Shown here: positions 53,166-62,781 of the stretch, piece after piece
Layout of the letters: the number at the start of each line of letters is the position of its first letter
Position numbering within the stretch: position 1 is the stretch's first letter
Origin: Spirosoma pollinicola
GTDB taxonomy: Bacteria > Bacteroidota > Bacteroidia > Cytophagales > Spirosomataceae
Direction of reading: 5' to 3'
Assembly: GCF_002831565.1 (NCBI RefSeq)
Contig: NZ_CP025096.1
Location: 3,263,027-3,327,026, forward strand
DNA: 64,000 bases
Notes under the pieces: generated by a model
The model's database searches: none
What the model was told of the DNA's origin: nothing
Seen by the model: the letters and a program-made list of their open reading frames with translations, nothing else
Program-made: the position numbers and the translations under genes

Positions 53166-55595
53166 CTAGAATTTGTAAGCAATGCTACCCACGAAACTCC
53201 GCAGTTTCTGCGCATTCATGGTTGTATAGCCAATCCAGTAGTGTTGATTGGTTAGATTATCTACTTTGGCTGCCAGCCGGAATTTCCGACGGTCGTAAAA
53301 AGCCGATGCATTTAGGACAGTATAAGCAGGCAGCGTGAATTCGCCTAAACTAATGCTGTTCTGAATCTTGTTGTCGCTGGCGTAATTACCTCCAATACCA
53401 AACCCGAGACCTTTAATCAGATAATCGGGCAGTCGGTAGCTGAGCCACAGGTTTGCCCGTACAGGCGAGGAAGCGGTGGTTGGTCGGCGACCATTAACGT
53501 CTGCATCCGCATTAGTCAATTTAGAGTCGTTGTAGGAAAATCCAGCCACAACATTGAAACCGGTTAAGGGGTTGGCAATAACATCCAGTTCAACCCCACG
53601 ACTTAGTTGCGTTCCATCCTGGGTTTGGGCAAAACGAGCAGCTGCCAGCGGATTCGGGTCGGTGCGAAGCAGATTTTTTACCTGAATGTCATAATAACTA
53701 ACCGTCGTGGTTAACCGCCCACCGAAGGCATTGAGCTTGACACCGGCTTCAAACTGGTTGGCCTGCTCAAGTTTGGCGAATCGCTGCGTCAGGCTGTCGG
53801 TAGCCGTAACATCGTATGCATTGTAAATGCCCTTGTTATTGAAACTGTTCTGGTAGTTTGCAAAGAGCGACACCTTGTCTTTGATAGGCTGATAGACCAG
53901 ACCCACTTTGGGCGAAAAGGCGGTTTGGTTGTAGCCAGCGACCTCAGCGCCAACAAGACCCCCTTTGTTATGAAAATCATCGACCCGTAAAGCGGCCAGT
54001 AGGCTTAACTGGTCGGTCAGGTTCAGGACATCGGAAACAAAAGCGCTGTAGGTATCCCGAATTCCGGTAAGGGGATACGTAAAATCAGGGGCTTTGCTAG
54101 CATATAAAGCCGTAAGAGCTGCCCCATTGAATTGGCTGTAGTCGTAGTCCGTTGTAAGAGGAACGGTGTCAAACGTACTGCCAAAAAATAGTTGTTTTGC
54201 GTTAACATGCAGGTAGTCAAGACCCACAACAAGGCGGTTGCGCAGGTTGCCTAGTCGAAAGTCGCCGTTGATCAACTGCTGAACTTCAACCACATCGTTG
54301 GTACTGTTACGAGTCGATTGGTCTGCGCGTACGAGCAGATTTGACCCCAGCGTCTTCCCATCCGGAATAATATAGAAGTAGGGGCCAATACCGTTTGAAT
54401 AGCTACGACTCGAACTGATGTTGGTTGAGGAGGTGAACTTATCTGACAGGCGATAATTCACCTGACCAAACAGATTTGTGCTACGTGACTTCTGCGACAG
54501 GCCACTGCCCATATATGAGTTGCGGTAATCCACGTTCAACTGATCGGCACGAGTGGCCCCAAGTGTATAGCCCGGCACGTAGAAAAAGAAGTTCTGCTCT
54601 ACTACGTTCTCTGTCCGGTAAATCTCGGCGTCGAGTAAAATTGATAAGCGTTCGGTAGGCTTAATTAACAGGCTGGGAGCCAGCGCAAAACTCTTGTTGA
54701 AGCCTTCGGTTTGAAACGTACCATCGTGATTGTAGGCTGAGTTGAGCCGTAAGAGTATGTTGCGACTTTTGTTCAGGGGCGCATTGACATCGACACTCAC
54801 CCGCTGAAAATTGTAGTTTCCGCCCGACACAGCTACTTCTCCACCGAATGTTTCGTAGGGTTTCTTCGTCACCCGGTTAACCAACCCGCCATAGGAGGTG
54901 AGGGCACTGCCAAACAGGGTTGCCGAAGGCCCTTTGATCACCTCCAGTTTCTCCAGATTTACGGCATCAATAGTGCTCGTAACATTTCCCGCCAACCCAT
55001 TTCGGAGCTGGCTCTGCACATAGAAACCACGGGTGTTGTAGTAAGCACCACCATCGCCGGAGCGACCCGTGGCATTCCACATTTTCTGAATACCGGGAGC
55101 ATTCCGCATCGCATCATCGACCGTGAAAATGACTTGTTCGGTCAGTAACTCCTTGCCAATTGTGTTGTATACCTGTGGATTTTCCAGATTTTTCAAGGGC
55201 ATCTTGGAGACATACTCACTGGATGAACGCGAAAACCGGTTCGTGCGGCTACCGTTGACGGTTACTTCATTTAACTGGGCTGCGTTCTCCTGTAGCGTAA
55301 AATCGACCGTTATTGATTGGGCATCGGTTACAGTAACTGTTTGTTCGGTTGTTTTCAGACCAATAGCCGATACCTGAACCAGATAGGTGCCTAATTTGAT
55401 ATGACTAATCATAAAGTCACCGGTGGCGTTGGTGATAGCTCCCTGACCTTTGCCTTTCAGGCTGACAGTCACGGCCTCTGCCGGATTTCCATCTGACGTT
55501 TGAACGTGCCCTCGGATGCTTGCTGTTTGTTGAGCCAATGCAGGAAGCGTGCCCAATAAAAATAAGAGACTAAGTAGAGTTTTAGTTGTATTCAT
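53166..55595 (-). CDS. TonB-dependent siderophore receptor
   Basis: An 809-residue outer-membrane receptor. A signal peptide (LLSLLFLLGTLPALAQQ) precedes a carboxypeptidase-like domain (about 24-110, SIRGHVQTSDGNPAEAVTVS). The plug follows (DDAMRNAPGIQKMWNATG, then GPSATLFGSALTSYGG), then a 22-strand barrel ending in IAYKF. The C-terminal Phe is typical of barrel assembly. It imports an iron-siderophore complex using TonB energy. The PepSY and small membrane genes downstream support an iron-acquisition role. Regulation by iron is likely, but I see no clear Fur box. Confidence 0.93.
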   Translation of the reverse strand: MNTTKTLLSLLFLLGTLPALAQQTASIRGHVQTSDGNPAEAVTVSLKGKGQGAITNATGDFMISHIKLGTYLVQVSAIGLKTTEQTVTVTDAQSITVDFTLQENAAQLNEVTVNGSRTNRFSRSSSEYVSKMPLKNLENPQVYNTIGKELLTEQVIFTVDDAMRNAPGIQKMWNATGRSGDGGAYYNTRGFYVQSQLRNGLAGNVTSTIDAVNLEKLEVIKGPSATLFGSALTSYGGLVNRVTKKPYETFGGEVAVSGGNYNFQRVSVDVNAPLNKSRNILLRLNSAYNHDGTFQTEGFNKSFALAPSLLIKPTERLSILLDAEIYRTENVVEQNFFFYVPGYTLGATRADQLNVDYRNSYMGSGLSQKSRSTNLFGQVNYRLSDKFTSSTNISSSRSYSNGIGPYFYIIPDGKTLGSNLLVRADQSTRNSTNDVVEVQQLINGDFRLGNLRNRLVVGLDYLHVNAKQLFFGSTFDTVPLTTDYDYSQFNGAALTALYASKAPDFTYPLTGIRDTYSAFVSDVLNLTDQLSLLAALRVDDFHNKGGLVGAEVAGYNQTAFSPKVGLVYQPIKDKVSLFANYQNSFNNKGIYNAYDVTATDSLTQRFAKLEQANQFEAGVKLNAFGGRLTTTVSYYDIQVKNLLRTDPNPLAAARFAQTQDGTQLSRGVELDVIANPLTGFNVVAGFSYNDSKLTNADADVNGRRPTTASSPVRANLWLSYRLPDYLIKGLGFGIGGNYASDNKIQNSISLGEFTLPAYTVLNASAFYDRRKFRLAAKVDNLTNQHYWIGYTTMNAQKLRSFVGSIAYKF

Positions 55596-56004
55596 TTACA
55601 TTGTACTATTTAGATATATTCTAAAGAGATGCAAATGAACAACAGAATGTAATGAGATGAAAGTTATTTTTAATAATTCTAAATAAAATTACGTCTTACT
55701 ACTATCTCATCCAGATCTATTCAATACGTATCGCCATTTGACTTTTATTTTTTACTTAAGCAGGTAATCAACTTGATTAAACACAAAGGCATAGAGATAT
55801 AATAAGTAATTACGCACAACCAACCTGGATTTATATAAGATCAATTAAAATTCAGGTGTGAGGCCAGACTATATGTGTAAAAATAGATTGACATTAAAAT
55901 ATGCTATATATAAATGAAAAAATACAACCTGTTGATTGACTAAAGGGTCTATGAAGAAATGCTAATTCGATTGTATATTTTCGGTAAAATCGACTCAACG
56001 CTTC
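55596..56004. other. AT-rich divergent intergenic region
   Basis: About 410 bases between the receptor gene (minus) and the T9SS cargo gene (plus). It is AT-rich and presumably holds both promoters. A near -7 box (TATATTTT, 55974-55981) precedes the plus gene. Nothing else is visible. Confidence 0.5.
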
Positions 56005-58419
56005 ATGGACTACATCTACGCCAAACGGAAACGACTGATAACGAGTCGATCGTCAATACGGGTTTTACTATTTCTTTTGGCTTTTAGTTGTATAGGGGGT
56101 TCCGGCAATGCCCAATCGACAAATAACTATACAAACTGGTACTTTGGCGATGGGGCGGGGGTAACCTTTGGTAGTGGCACCGTGCAGGCACTGACAACGG
56201 GTAAACTCCATTCGAAGGAGGGATGTGCGTCGATTTCCGACGCGAATGGCCAGTTGCTTTTCTATACAGATGGGCAAACAATCTGGAATCGAAACCACGA
56301 CGTTATGCCCGGTGCTACAGGTCTGGGCGGCAGTAACTCAAGTACACAATCGGCCCTGATAGTGCCGTATCAGAACAGTACAGCACAATTTTATGTGTTT
56401 TCAGTAGCTGCTGAAGCCGACCAGACAGGTGTTCAGTATGCTATTGTCAATATGACGCTGGATGATGGACGCGGTGGGTTAGAAATGAAAAATAAGCCCG
56501 TTGTGGCTCCGGCAACTGAAAAAATTACGGCCATTAATCATTGTAATAACCTCAATCACTGGATAATTACGCACGAGAGAGGCAATAACGTTTTCAGGGT
56601 CAACCTACTCAACGATAATGGCCTGATTCCAACGGCTACGATGTATCGCGTTGGAAGTACGCATTCGTCTGGTAAGGGTTATATGAAGCCATCGCACGAT
56701 GGACGAAAGCTGGCCGTAGCGGTGTCGGGTGGCGAACAGGGTGGATTTTTGGAGGTGTTTGATTTTGATAACAAAACTGGAGCCATATCTAAGCCGGTAA
56801 AACTGGAGATTCCGGAAAGCAGGGGTGCTTATGGAGTTGAGTTTTCGCCCGATAATAAACTGCTTTATCTCTCAACAACGTCCAGTAAAACAATCTATCA
56901 GTTTACTGTAGATGGTCTGGCTATACAAACTGCGCTCTCAGTAAAATCCCAACAGGGCACCTCGTTAGGGGTAGGTGCCCTGCAACTTGGTCCCGATGGT
57001 AAATTATACGGGGCCATACCCGGCGAAGGTTACCTGCTGGCCATCAATCAACCCAATCAGGTTGGTGCCGGATGCGGGCTCGTGTCGAAGGCGATCTATC
57101 TGGGTGGCAGGATCGCCGAAGCAGGGTTACCTTTTGTGCTGGACGAGATTCCCTTATTACCACCGGGTCTTACCATTACACTCACAAAACAGGCCGGTTG
57201 TAATAAGTATGTTCTTGACTCGCAACCGGTGAATCTGGACCCTGCGTACCTGATTTATCAGTGGTATGTGAATGGTGTTGCCGTAGCGGGTGGGAATGGG
57301 CCGACCCTTCAACCCGCGAAATCGGGAACGTACACACTGAAAGTTCGGGAAACAAAGTGTCGGGATATTCAACAGTTTTCCAACGAGATGCCGGTTACCC
57401 TTGTGGAGGTAAACCCCACGGTTACCGCAACACCCGATTCCTGTGGTACGTTTCGACTGGCGGCTCATGCGAATGGAGGAAACATCGTCTGGAGAGGGCC
57501 GGGTATTAATCCAGCCAACAGCCATCTGGATTCGATGATTATTGCGGGAGTTAACGGCAACCGAACTTATCAGGTACGCGTTAGTGATCCTGGCGATTCA
57601 ACCTGCTCGTTTCAAAAAGAGGTGTCTTTTGCGTTCACAGTGCCACCGGCTTTTCAACTCAACCCATCGAGCCGATCCAGTTGTGGCGACTCGCTTCTGA
57701 TAACTGCAACGCCTACGCCCGACTGGAATACGTTCCAATGGCTATTGCCTGATGGAAGTAAGGTAACCGGTAAGAGTATTACCGCACGGCAAAGCGGTGT
57801 CTATAAACTTACGGCACAGAGTACAGCTTCTGGCTGTAGAAGCGAAACGAGTGTAACGGTAGCTCTGAATCCAATTCCCGTTTTGCAATTGGCTTTCCAC
57901 CAAATAGATACCTGTTTTGCTAATGCGTCTATAGGCTATGTTGATCTGGATGCCGGAACCGTTATGAACGGGCGTTTCACCTGGACAAAAGAAGGGAGTG
58001 TAATTGGAACCAGTCAGCGGCAGGAGGTTCGTGAGTTTGGGATTTTTACCGTGTCAGTTCGCACACCGGCCGGCTGTTCGGCCAATGATTCGGTACGTGT
58101 CGTATCAACTTGTCCTCCACTACCACCCCTGATGAGCATACCTGATGCCTTTACGCCAAATGGAGATGGTATGAATGAAACACTGGTGATTTTCGCTTCA
58201 GGTATTGATCAGTTACGCTTGTTCATTTATAATCGCTGGGGTGAAGTTATCTATTCAGGAATGGAAGTCTCCCCAAAACCGTCGGGATGGAAAACCTGGG
58301 ATGGAACCTATAATGACAAACCCGTTGAAGGTGGTATATACAATTACAGACTGGAAATGCAAAGCGTAGCCATACCGGTCCCGATGGTCAGGCGAGGTAT
58401 TATTCAGGTGATTCGGTGA
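56005..58419 (+). CDS. T9SS-exported protein with beta-propeller and gliding-type C-terminal domain
   Basis: An 804-residue surface protein. A signal sequence (LLFLLAFSCIGGSGNAQS) precedes a propeller-like N-terminal domain of about 370 residues (YFGDGAGVTFGSG, CASISDANGQLLFYTDGQ). Middle Ig-like modules follow, each with paired Cys. The C-terminal 85 residues are the gliding-type T9SS sorting domain (SIPDAFTPNGDGMNETLVIF, LFIYNRWGEVIY, GGIYNYRLEM). Such proteins are carried across the outer membrane and attached to the cell surface. The binding partner is unknown. Confidence 0.9.
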   Translation: MDYIYAKRKRLITSRSSIRVLLFLLAFSCIGGSGNAQSTNNYTNWYFGDGAGVTFGSGTVQALTTGKLHSKEGCASISDANGQLLFYTDGQTIWNRNHDVMPGATGLGGSNSSTQSALIVPYQNSTAQFYVFSVAAEADQTGVQYAIVNMTLDDGRGGLEMKNKPVVAPATEKITAINHCNNLNHWIITHERGNNVFRVNLLNDNGLIPTATMYRVGSTHSSGKGYMKPSHDGRKLAVAVSGGEQGGFLEVFDFDNKTGAISKPVKLEIPESRGAYGVEFSPDNKLLYLSTTSSKTIYQFTVDGLAIQTALSVKSQQGTSLGVGALQLGPDGKLYGAIPGEGYLLAINQPNQVGAGCGLVSKAIYLGGRIAEAGLPFVLDEIPLLPPGLTITLTKQAGCNKYVLDSQPVNLDPAYLIYQWYVNGVAVAGGNGPTLQPAKSGTYTLKVRETKCRDIQQFSNEMPVTLVEVNPTVTATPDSCGTFRLAAHANGGNIVWRGPGINPANSHLDSMIIAGVNGNRTYQVRVSDPGDSTCSFQKEVSFAFTVPPAFQLNPSSRSSCGDSLLITATPTPDWNTFQWLLPDGSKVTGKSITARQSGVYKLTAQSTASGCRSETSVTVALNPIPVLQLAFHQIDTCFANASIGYVDLDAGTVMNGRFTWTKEGSVIGTSQRQEVREFGIFTVSVRTPAGCSANDSVRVVSTCPPLPPLMSIPDAFTPNGDGMNETLVIFASGIDQLRLFIYNRWGEVIYSGMEVSPKPSGWKTWDGTYNDKPVEGGIYNYRLEMQSVAIPVPMVRRGIIQVIR

Positions 58420-58533
58420 TGCTTTTTTGGGGCTAACGATTAGACTGGAACGGCTAATTGCTTTGAGTAAGGTAGGGGCTTCGGCCACTAAAATGATCTC
58501 TTTACAGCAAGTGAATAAATCTCTCCCTTACTC

Positions 58534-61290
58534 ATGATTCCTCTATTTAACCAGTTACCGTTCGGTGGCGCGTTGCTCGGATTGCTTGGCCTGCTGGGTA
58601 GTGGACTGGGTAATCAAGGTCAGCATTCGCCAACGCCAGCTACTGTGCAGGTTGATACGACCAACCGCCCAGCCGAGAACCGGTTTACGAAAACAGTACT
58701 GTCCAACGACCTCAACGAGCCTATGGAATTGGCCGTTGCGCCCGATGGGCGGGTATTTTTTGTGGAACGGGCGGGTAAATTTTATGTGTATGATCCGGTG
58801 CAGAAGAAAACCCGTCTGCTGTATGACTTCCCGGTGAAGGCCGTCGATAAATACCTGAATGGGTTGTTGGGTATGACTATCGATCCAAATTTCTCGAAGA
58901 ATCATTACCTCTATTTTTTCTACACGATTCAGGATAAAGACGATACACGGCAACGTATAGCTCGTTTCGTAATTAATAATGACAACACGCTCGATCTAGC
59001 CAGCGAAAAGTCCATTATCGAGTTCCATATCGACCTGGAAGTGAGTGCGCATACGGGCGGTTCAATGACCTGGGATACACACGGTAACCTGTTCATTTCA
59101 ACGGGAGATAACACCGTTCCCTTTGAGTCGAACGGGTTTGCACCCATCGACGAACGGGCTGGACGACACACCTTCGATGCACAACGGTCGGCAGGAAATC
59201 CAAATGATTTGCGGGGTAAAATTCTGCGTATTCACGTCGAGCCCGACGGCTCGTACACCATTCCGGATGGCAACCTGTTTCCAAAAGGAAACTCTGGCAC
59301 ACGACCCGAAATTTATGTGATGGGATGTCGGAATCCGTATCGCATTTCGGTCGATCCGGCAACGTCAATTGTGTATTGGGGTGAAATTGGGCCGGATTCC
59401 GGTACCGATGGGCCGCAGGGACCACGAGGCTACGATGAGTTTAACCAGGCAAAAAAAGCTGGAAACTACGGCTGGCCCTATTTCGTGGGTGATAGCAAAG
59501 CCTATCATCAATACGATTTTTCGACCAAAGCGGTGAGTTCGCTGTTTGATCCGGCTGCACCGGTTAATAATTCGCCAAATAATACAGGTGCCAAGCAACT
59601 GCCGCCAACAACCAAGGCAATGGTTTGGTACCCCTATAATAAGTCGGACGAATTCCCGGAATTGGGTGTTGGCGGCCGATGCGCAATGGGCGGTCCCGTT
59701 TACCATTATAATGCCGCGCTTCAATCCAAAACGAAAATTCCGGCTTATTACGACAAAGCCCTGTTTATGTATGACTGGATGCGCAACTGGGTCTTCGCCG
59801 TTCGGTTAGACGATCAGCAGAACTACCAGTCAATGGAGCGGTTTATGCCCGAAACCGGCGATTTTCGGCGTCCAGTCGATATGGAAATTGGGCCGGAAGG
59901 TTCATTCTACATGCTTGAGTATGGTTCTGTATACGGTATCGACAACGAAGATGCCCGGCTGGTTCGTATTGATTTCAACCCTGGAAACCGCACTCCAGTC
60001 GCTAAAATTACAGCGAAGGATACCATTGGTCTGGCTCCGTTAACGGTCGCTTTCGGCAATAAAAGTTACGATTACGATAAGTCGGATAAGTTAACCTACC
60101 AGTGGCGGTTTGAGGGAAATAAACTAGCATCGACCGAAGTGAAGCCTACCTATACATTTCGTAAAAACGGCATCTATACGGCTTCGCTGACCGTGACAGA
60201 CCCATCGGGAAAGACCAGTACGTCGAAGCAAATGATTAAAGTTGGGAATACAATGCCCGAAGTCGCCATTTCCACGCCCGACAATAGTACGTTCTTCTTT
60301 CCCAACCAAACGCCGTTTCGGTATTCGGTAGCGGTGACGGATAAGGAGGATAAAGCCATCGACAGGAAAAAAGTGAACGTGGCCCTGACGTACATTCCTA
60401 AAGTAGCGGGCAATGATCAACAGATAGGTCACCAGCAAATTTCGGCATCCTATAATTTAGGTAAGTCGTTGATTGCCGGGAGTGATTGTAAGGCCTGTCA
60501 CCAGATTGCTGCCAAATCCGTCGGTCCATCGTTTACGGAAGTGGCAAAAAAATACCATGATGACAAAACGGCAACGGCCAAACTCGCCAACAAAATAATC
60601 ATTGGGGGTGGGGGCGTTTGGGGAGAACATGCCATGGCGGCACACCCGCAATTGTCGCGCGAAGAAACAACCGAAATGGTGAAGTACATTTTCTCCCTGG
60701 TCAACCAACCCACCGACAACCGGATTCCGCCAGAGGGCAATATCGTGTTGAAAGAACATGTCGGAAATGACGCGCCAAGCCGATATATCCTGACTGCATC
60801 CTACACCGATAAAGGCAGTATGGGTACACCACAGCCGAAATTGGCGTTGAGCAAAAGCGATGTACTGGTACTACGGCCCACAAAAGTGCCGGGCATCGAG
60901 GCCGACTCGTTACACAACATCTCGAAACAGGGCAAACGCCTGGGTAGCATTCATAATCAATCATTTTTCATGTTGAAAGGAATTGATTTGACCGGTATTG
61001 ATCGGCTCACCTATCGCTATGCGTCGAAGGATCAGACTGCCACAATCAACGTACATACCGATTCGCCAACTGGTCCCGTTATCAGTACCGTTGTCTATAC
61101 GGCGACAGGCGAATGGAAGAATTTTTCGGATGTGAGTGCCGCTATTAATAATCCGGGAGGTAAGCACGATTTATACTTCGTATTTGACAAAGCGGACGGC
61201 ACTGGAAAAAATTTGTTTTCCCTCGATTACTTGTTGTTTCAAGGGAAAGAAATGGCTGTAAATCAAAGTAATAAACAATCCGGAAAGTAA
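58534..61290 (+). CDS. GSDH-type sugar dehydrogenase fused to PKD and cytochrome c domains
   Basis: A 918-residue exported protein (hydrophobic N-terminus, LLGLLGLLGSGLG). Residues 45-480 form a glucose/sorbosone-dehydrogenase (PQQ-type) propeller (ELAVAPDGRVFFVERAGKFY, YVMGCRNPYRISVDPAT). A PKD domain follows near 490-575, then a cytochrome c domain with the heme site CKACH (C652, C655, H656) and the family AMAAHPQLS. The C-terminal 110 residues look like a carbohydrate-binding beta domain. Electrons from sugar oxidation would pass to its own heme and on to the respiratory chain. It stands before a second dehydrogenase gene (36 bases). Confidence 0.9.
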   Translation: MIPLFNQLPFGGALLGLLGLLGSGLGNQGQHSPTPATVQVDTTNRPAENRFTKTVLSNDLNEPMELAVAPDGRVFFVERAGKFYVYDPVQKKTRLLYDFPVKAVDKYLNGLLGMTIDPNFSKNHYLYFFYTIQDKDDTRQRIARFVINNDNTLDLASEKSIIEFHIDLEVSAHTGGSMTWDTHGNLFISTGDNTVPFESNGFAPIDERAGRHTFDAQRSAGNPNDLRGKILRIHVEPDGSYTIPDGNLFPKGNSGTRPEIYVMGCRNPYRISVDPATSIVYWGEIGPDSGTDGPQGPRGYDEFNQAKKAGNYGWPYFVGDSKAYHQYDFSTKAVSSLFDPAAPVNNSPNNTGAKQLPPTTKAMVWYPYNKSDEFPELGVGGRCAMGGPVYHYNAALQSKTKIPAYYDKALFMYDWMRNWVFAVRLDDQQNYQSMERFMPETGDFRRPVDMEIGPEGSFYMLEYGSVYGIDNEDARLVRIDFNPGNRTPVAKITAKDTIGLAPLTVAFGNKSYDYDKSDKLTYQWRFEGNKLASTEVKPTYTFRKNGIYTASLTVTDPSGKTSTSKQMIKVGNTMPEVAISTPDNSTFFFPNQTPFRYSVAVTDKEDKAIDRKKVNVALTYIPKVAGNDQQIGHQQISASYNLGKSLIAGSDCKACHQIAAKSVGPSFTEVAKKYHDDKTATAKLANKIIIGGGGVWGEHAMAAHPQLSREETTEMVKYIFSLVNQPTDNRIPPEGNIVLKEHVGNDAPSRYILTASYTDKGSMGTPQPKLALSKSDVLVLRPTKVPGIEADSLHNISKQGKRLGSIHNQSFFMLKGIDLTGIDRLTYRYASKDQTATINVHTDSPTGPVISTVVYTATGEWKNFSDVSAAINNPGGKHDLYFVFDKADGTGKNLFSLDYLLFQGKEMAVNQSNKQSGK

Positions 61291-61326
61291 AAGTAGGACG
61301 CATTTAAGAACGATTAACCCCAATCC

Positions 61327-62631
61327 ATGAACAAATCTATTTTAGTAGTAACCTGCCTATTTGCTGCTACCAGCGTGTTTGGCCACTCAACAACTGTTCC
61401 GCCTGTCAAACCGAATCGGTCTGCAAAATCGGCTATCAACCCGGCAGACGTAAAACTGCCAACGGGTTTTGCCGCCACCATCGTCGCTGAGGACCTGGGG
61501 TCTGCCCGGCATATCGTCGTCAGCAAAACGGGCGACATTTATGTTAAACTTGCGAAGTTGAAAGACGGCAAAGGTATTTACCGCCTACGAGACACAAACA
61601 AGGATGGCGTTGTGGATGAGCGGGTTGGCTTCGGCGATTACCCCGGTACCGGAATTTTTATTCGGGATGGGTATATGTATACGTCATCCAATAACAGCAT
61701 ATACCGGTACAAACTGAATGAAAATCAGGAAGTCATCAACCCGGATCAGCCTGAAAAACTGGTGTCGGGTTTACGGGAGAAAGATCGTGACAAGTCGAAG
61801 TCGATCGCGGTCGACAATCAGGGAAATATTTATGTCAACATAGCGTCGGATAACGACGCCTGTCGGGTAGCTGGCACAGGTAAAGGGATGATGCCCTGCC
61901 CACTGCTGGATTCGGCAGCGGGCATCTGGCGGTTCAAAGCAAACGTGCTCGATCAACCGTTTGACAGTGGTGTTCGGTACGCTACCGGCCTGAAAAACGT
62001 GGTTGGACTGGATTGGAACGGCAAAACCAACTCTCTTTTCGTGGTGCAGCATGGCCGGGGGAAATTCGATGATTTCTATCCGCAGTATTATACGCCCAAG
62101 CAAAGCGCGGAGTTACCCGCCGAAACAATGTATGAAGTACATCAGGGCGATGACGCTGGCTGGCCGTACGTGTATTACGACCATATTCAGAAAAAGAAAA
62201 TCCTGGCACCCGAATACGGTGGCGATGGCAAAAAAACGGGTACGGCTAAAACGATAAACCCGGTGGCGGCTTTCCCGGCGCACATGGGCCCCAACGGACT
62301 TTTGTTCTATACAGGAACCGCCTTTCCGGAACGGTATCGGAATGGGGCCTTTATCGCTTTCCATGCTCAGTCGCAGGAGTTGCACAAGGGCTTTCTGATT
62401 GGCTTTGTACCCTTCAAAAACGGTAAGGCATCGGGTCCCTGGGAAATCTTCGCCGACAATTTTGCCGGAACGGATTTGGTTAAACCAACAGGTCCGGTAC
62501 AGCATCGCCCCTGCGGGTTGGCACAAGGTCCGGACGGGTCGTTGTACGTAACCGACGATTTGAACGGAACGCTGTTTAAGATCAGCTATCAGGCTACTGG
62601 CCGGAAAGCAACGGCTTCTTCAGGTAAATAA
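61327..62631 (+). CDS. Secreted GSDH/sorbosone-dehydrogenase-like protein
   Basis: A 434-residue exported protein (signal peptide MNKSILVVTCLFAATSVFG). The single beta-propeller has LPTGFAATIVAEDLGSARHI, YATGLKNVVGLDWNG and HQGDDAGWPYVYYD, typical of the PQQ-dependent sugar dehydrogenase family. PQQ-binding residues cannot be confirmed by eye, so it may act on another polyol or be a non-catalytic relative. It shares an operon with the 58534 gene, and a strong inverted repeat follows its stop. Confidence 0.88.
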   Translation: MNKSILVVTCLFAATSVFGHSTTVPPVKPNRSAKSAINPADVKLPTGFAATIVAEDLGSARHIVVSKTGDIYVKLAKLKDGKGIYRLRDTNKDGVVDERVGFGDYPGTGIFIRDGYMYTSSNNSIYRYKLNENQEVINPDQPEKLVSGLREKDRDKSKSIAVDNQGNIYVNIASDNDACRVAGTGKGMMPCPLLDSAAGIWRFKANVLDQPFDSGVRYATGLKNVVGLDWNGKTNSLFVVQHGRGKFDDFYPQYYTPKQSAELPAETMYEVHQGDDAGWPYVYYDHIQKKKILAPEYGGDGKKTGTAKTINPVAAFPAHMGPNGLLFYTGTAFPERYRNGAFIAFHAQSQELHKGFLIGFVPFKNGKASGPWEIFADNFAGTDLVKPTGPVQHRPCGLAQGPDGSLYVTDDLNGTLFKISYQATGRKATASSGK

Positions 62632-62696
62632 TGTGAGTTATGGTTTATTCATATAAGCCACTGTAAGCCAAAGCTCAATTCAGGGTAAATAAGAAA

Positions 62697-62757
62697 ATAC
62701 AGTAACCACAGAGGCCACGGAGGATTGAGTTCTCCGTGGCCTCTGTGGTTACTGTAT
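62697..62757. terminator. 26-bp perfect inverted repeat between convergent genes
   Basis: Arms at 62697-62722 and 62732-62757 are exact reverse complements with a 9-base loop. It lies between the convergent dehydrogenase and alpha-galactosidase genes and should act as a bidirectional terminator. The stem includes the TAACCACAGAG unit also seen near 12725. Confidence 0.75.
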
Positions 62758-62781
62758 CTTGGTTAAAGCTTTACTGAACTA

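Noticed and set aside
55888..55914. A sigma70-type promoter (TTGACA and TATAAA)
   Set aside because: The 15-base spacing is wrong, and this group of bacteria uses the TAnnTTTG type.
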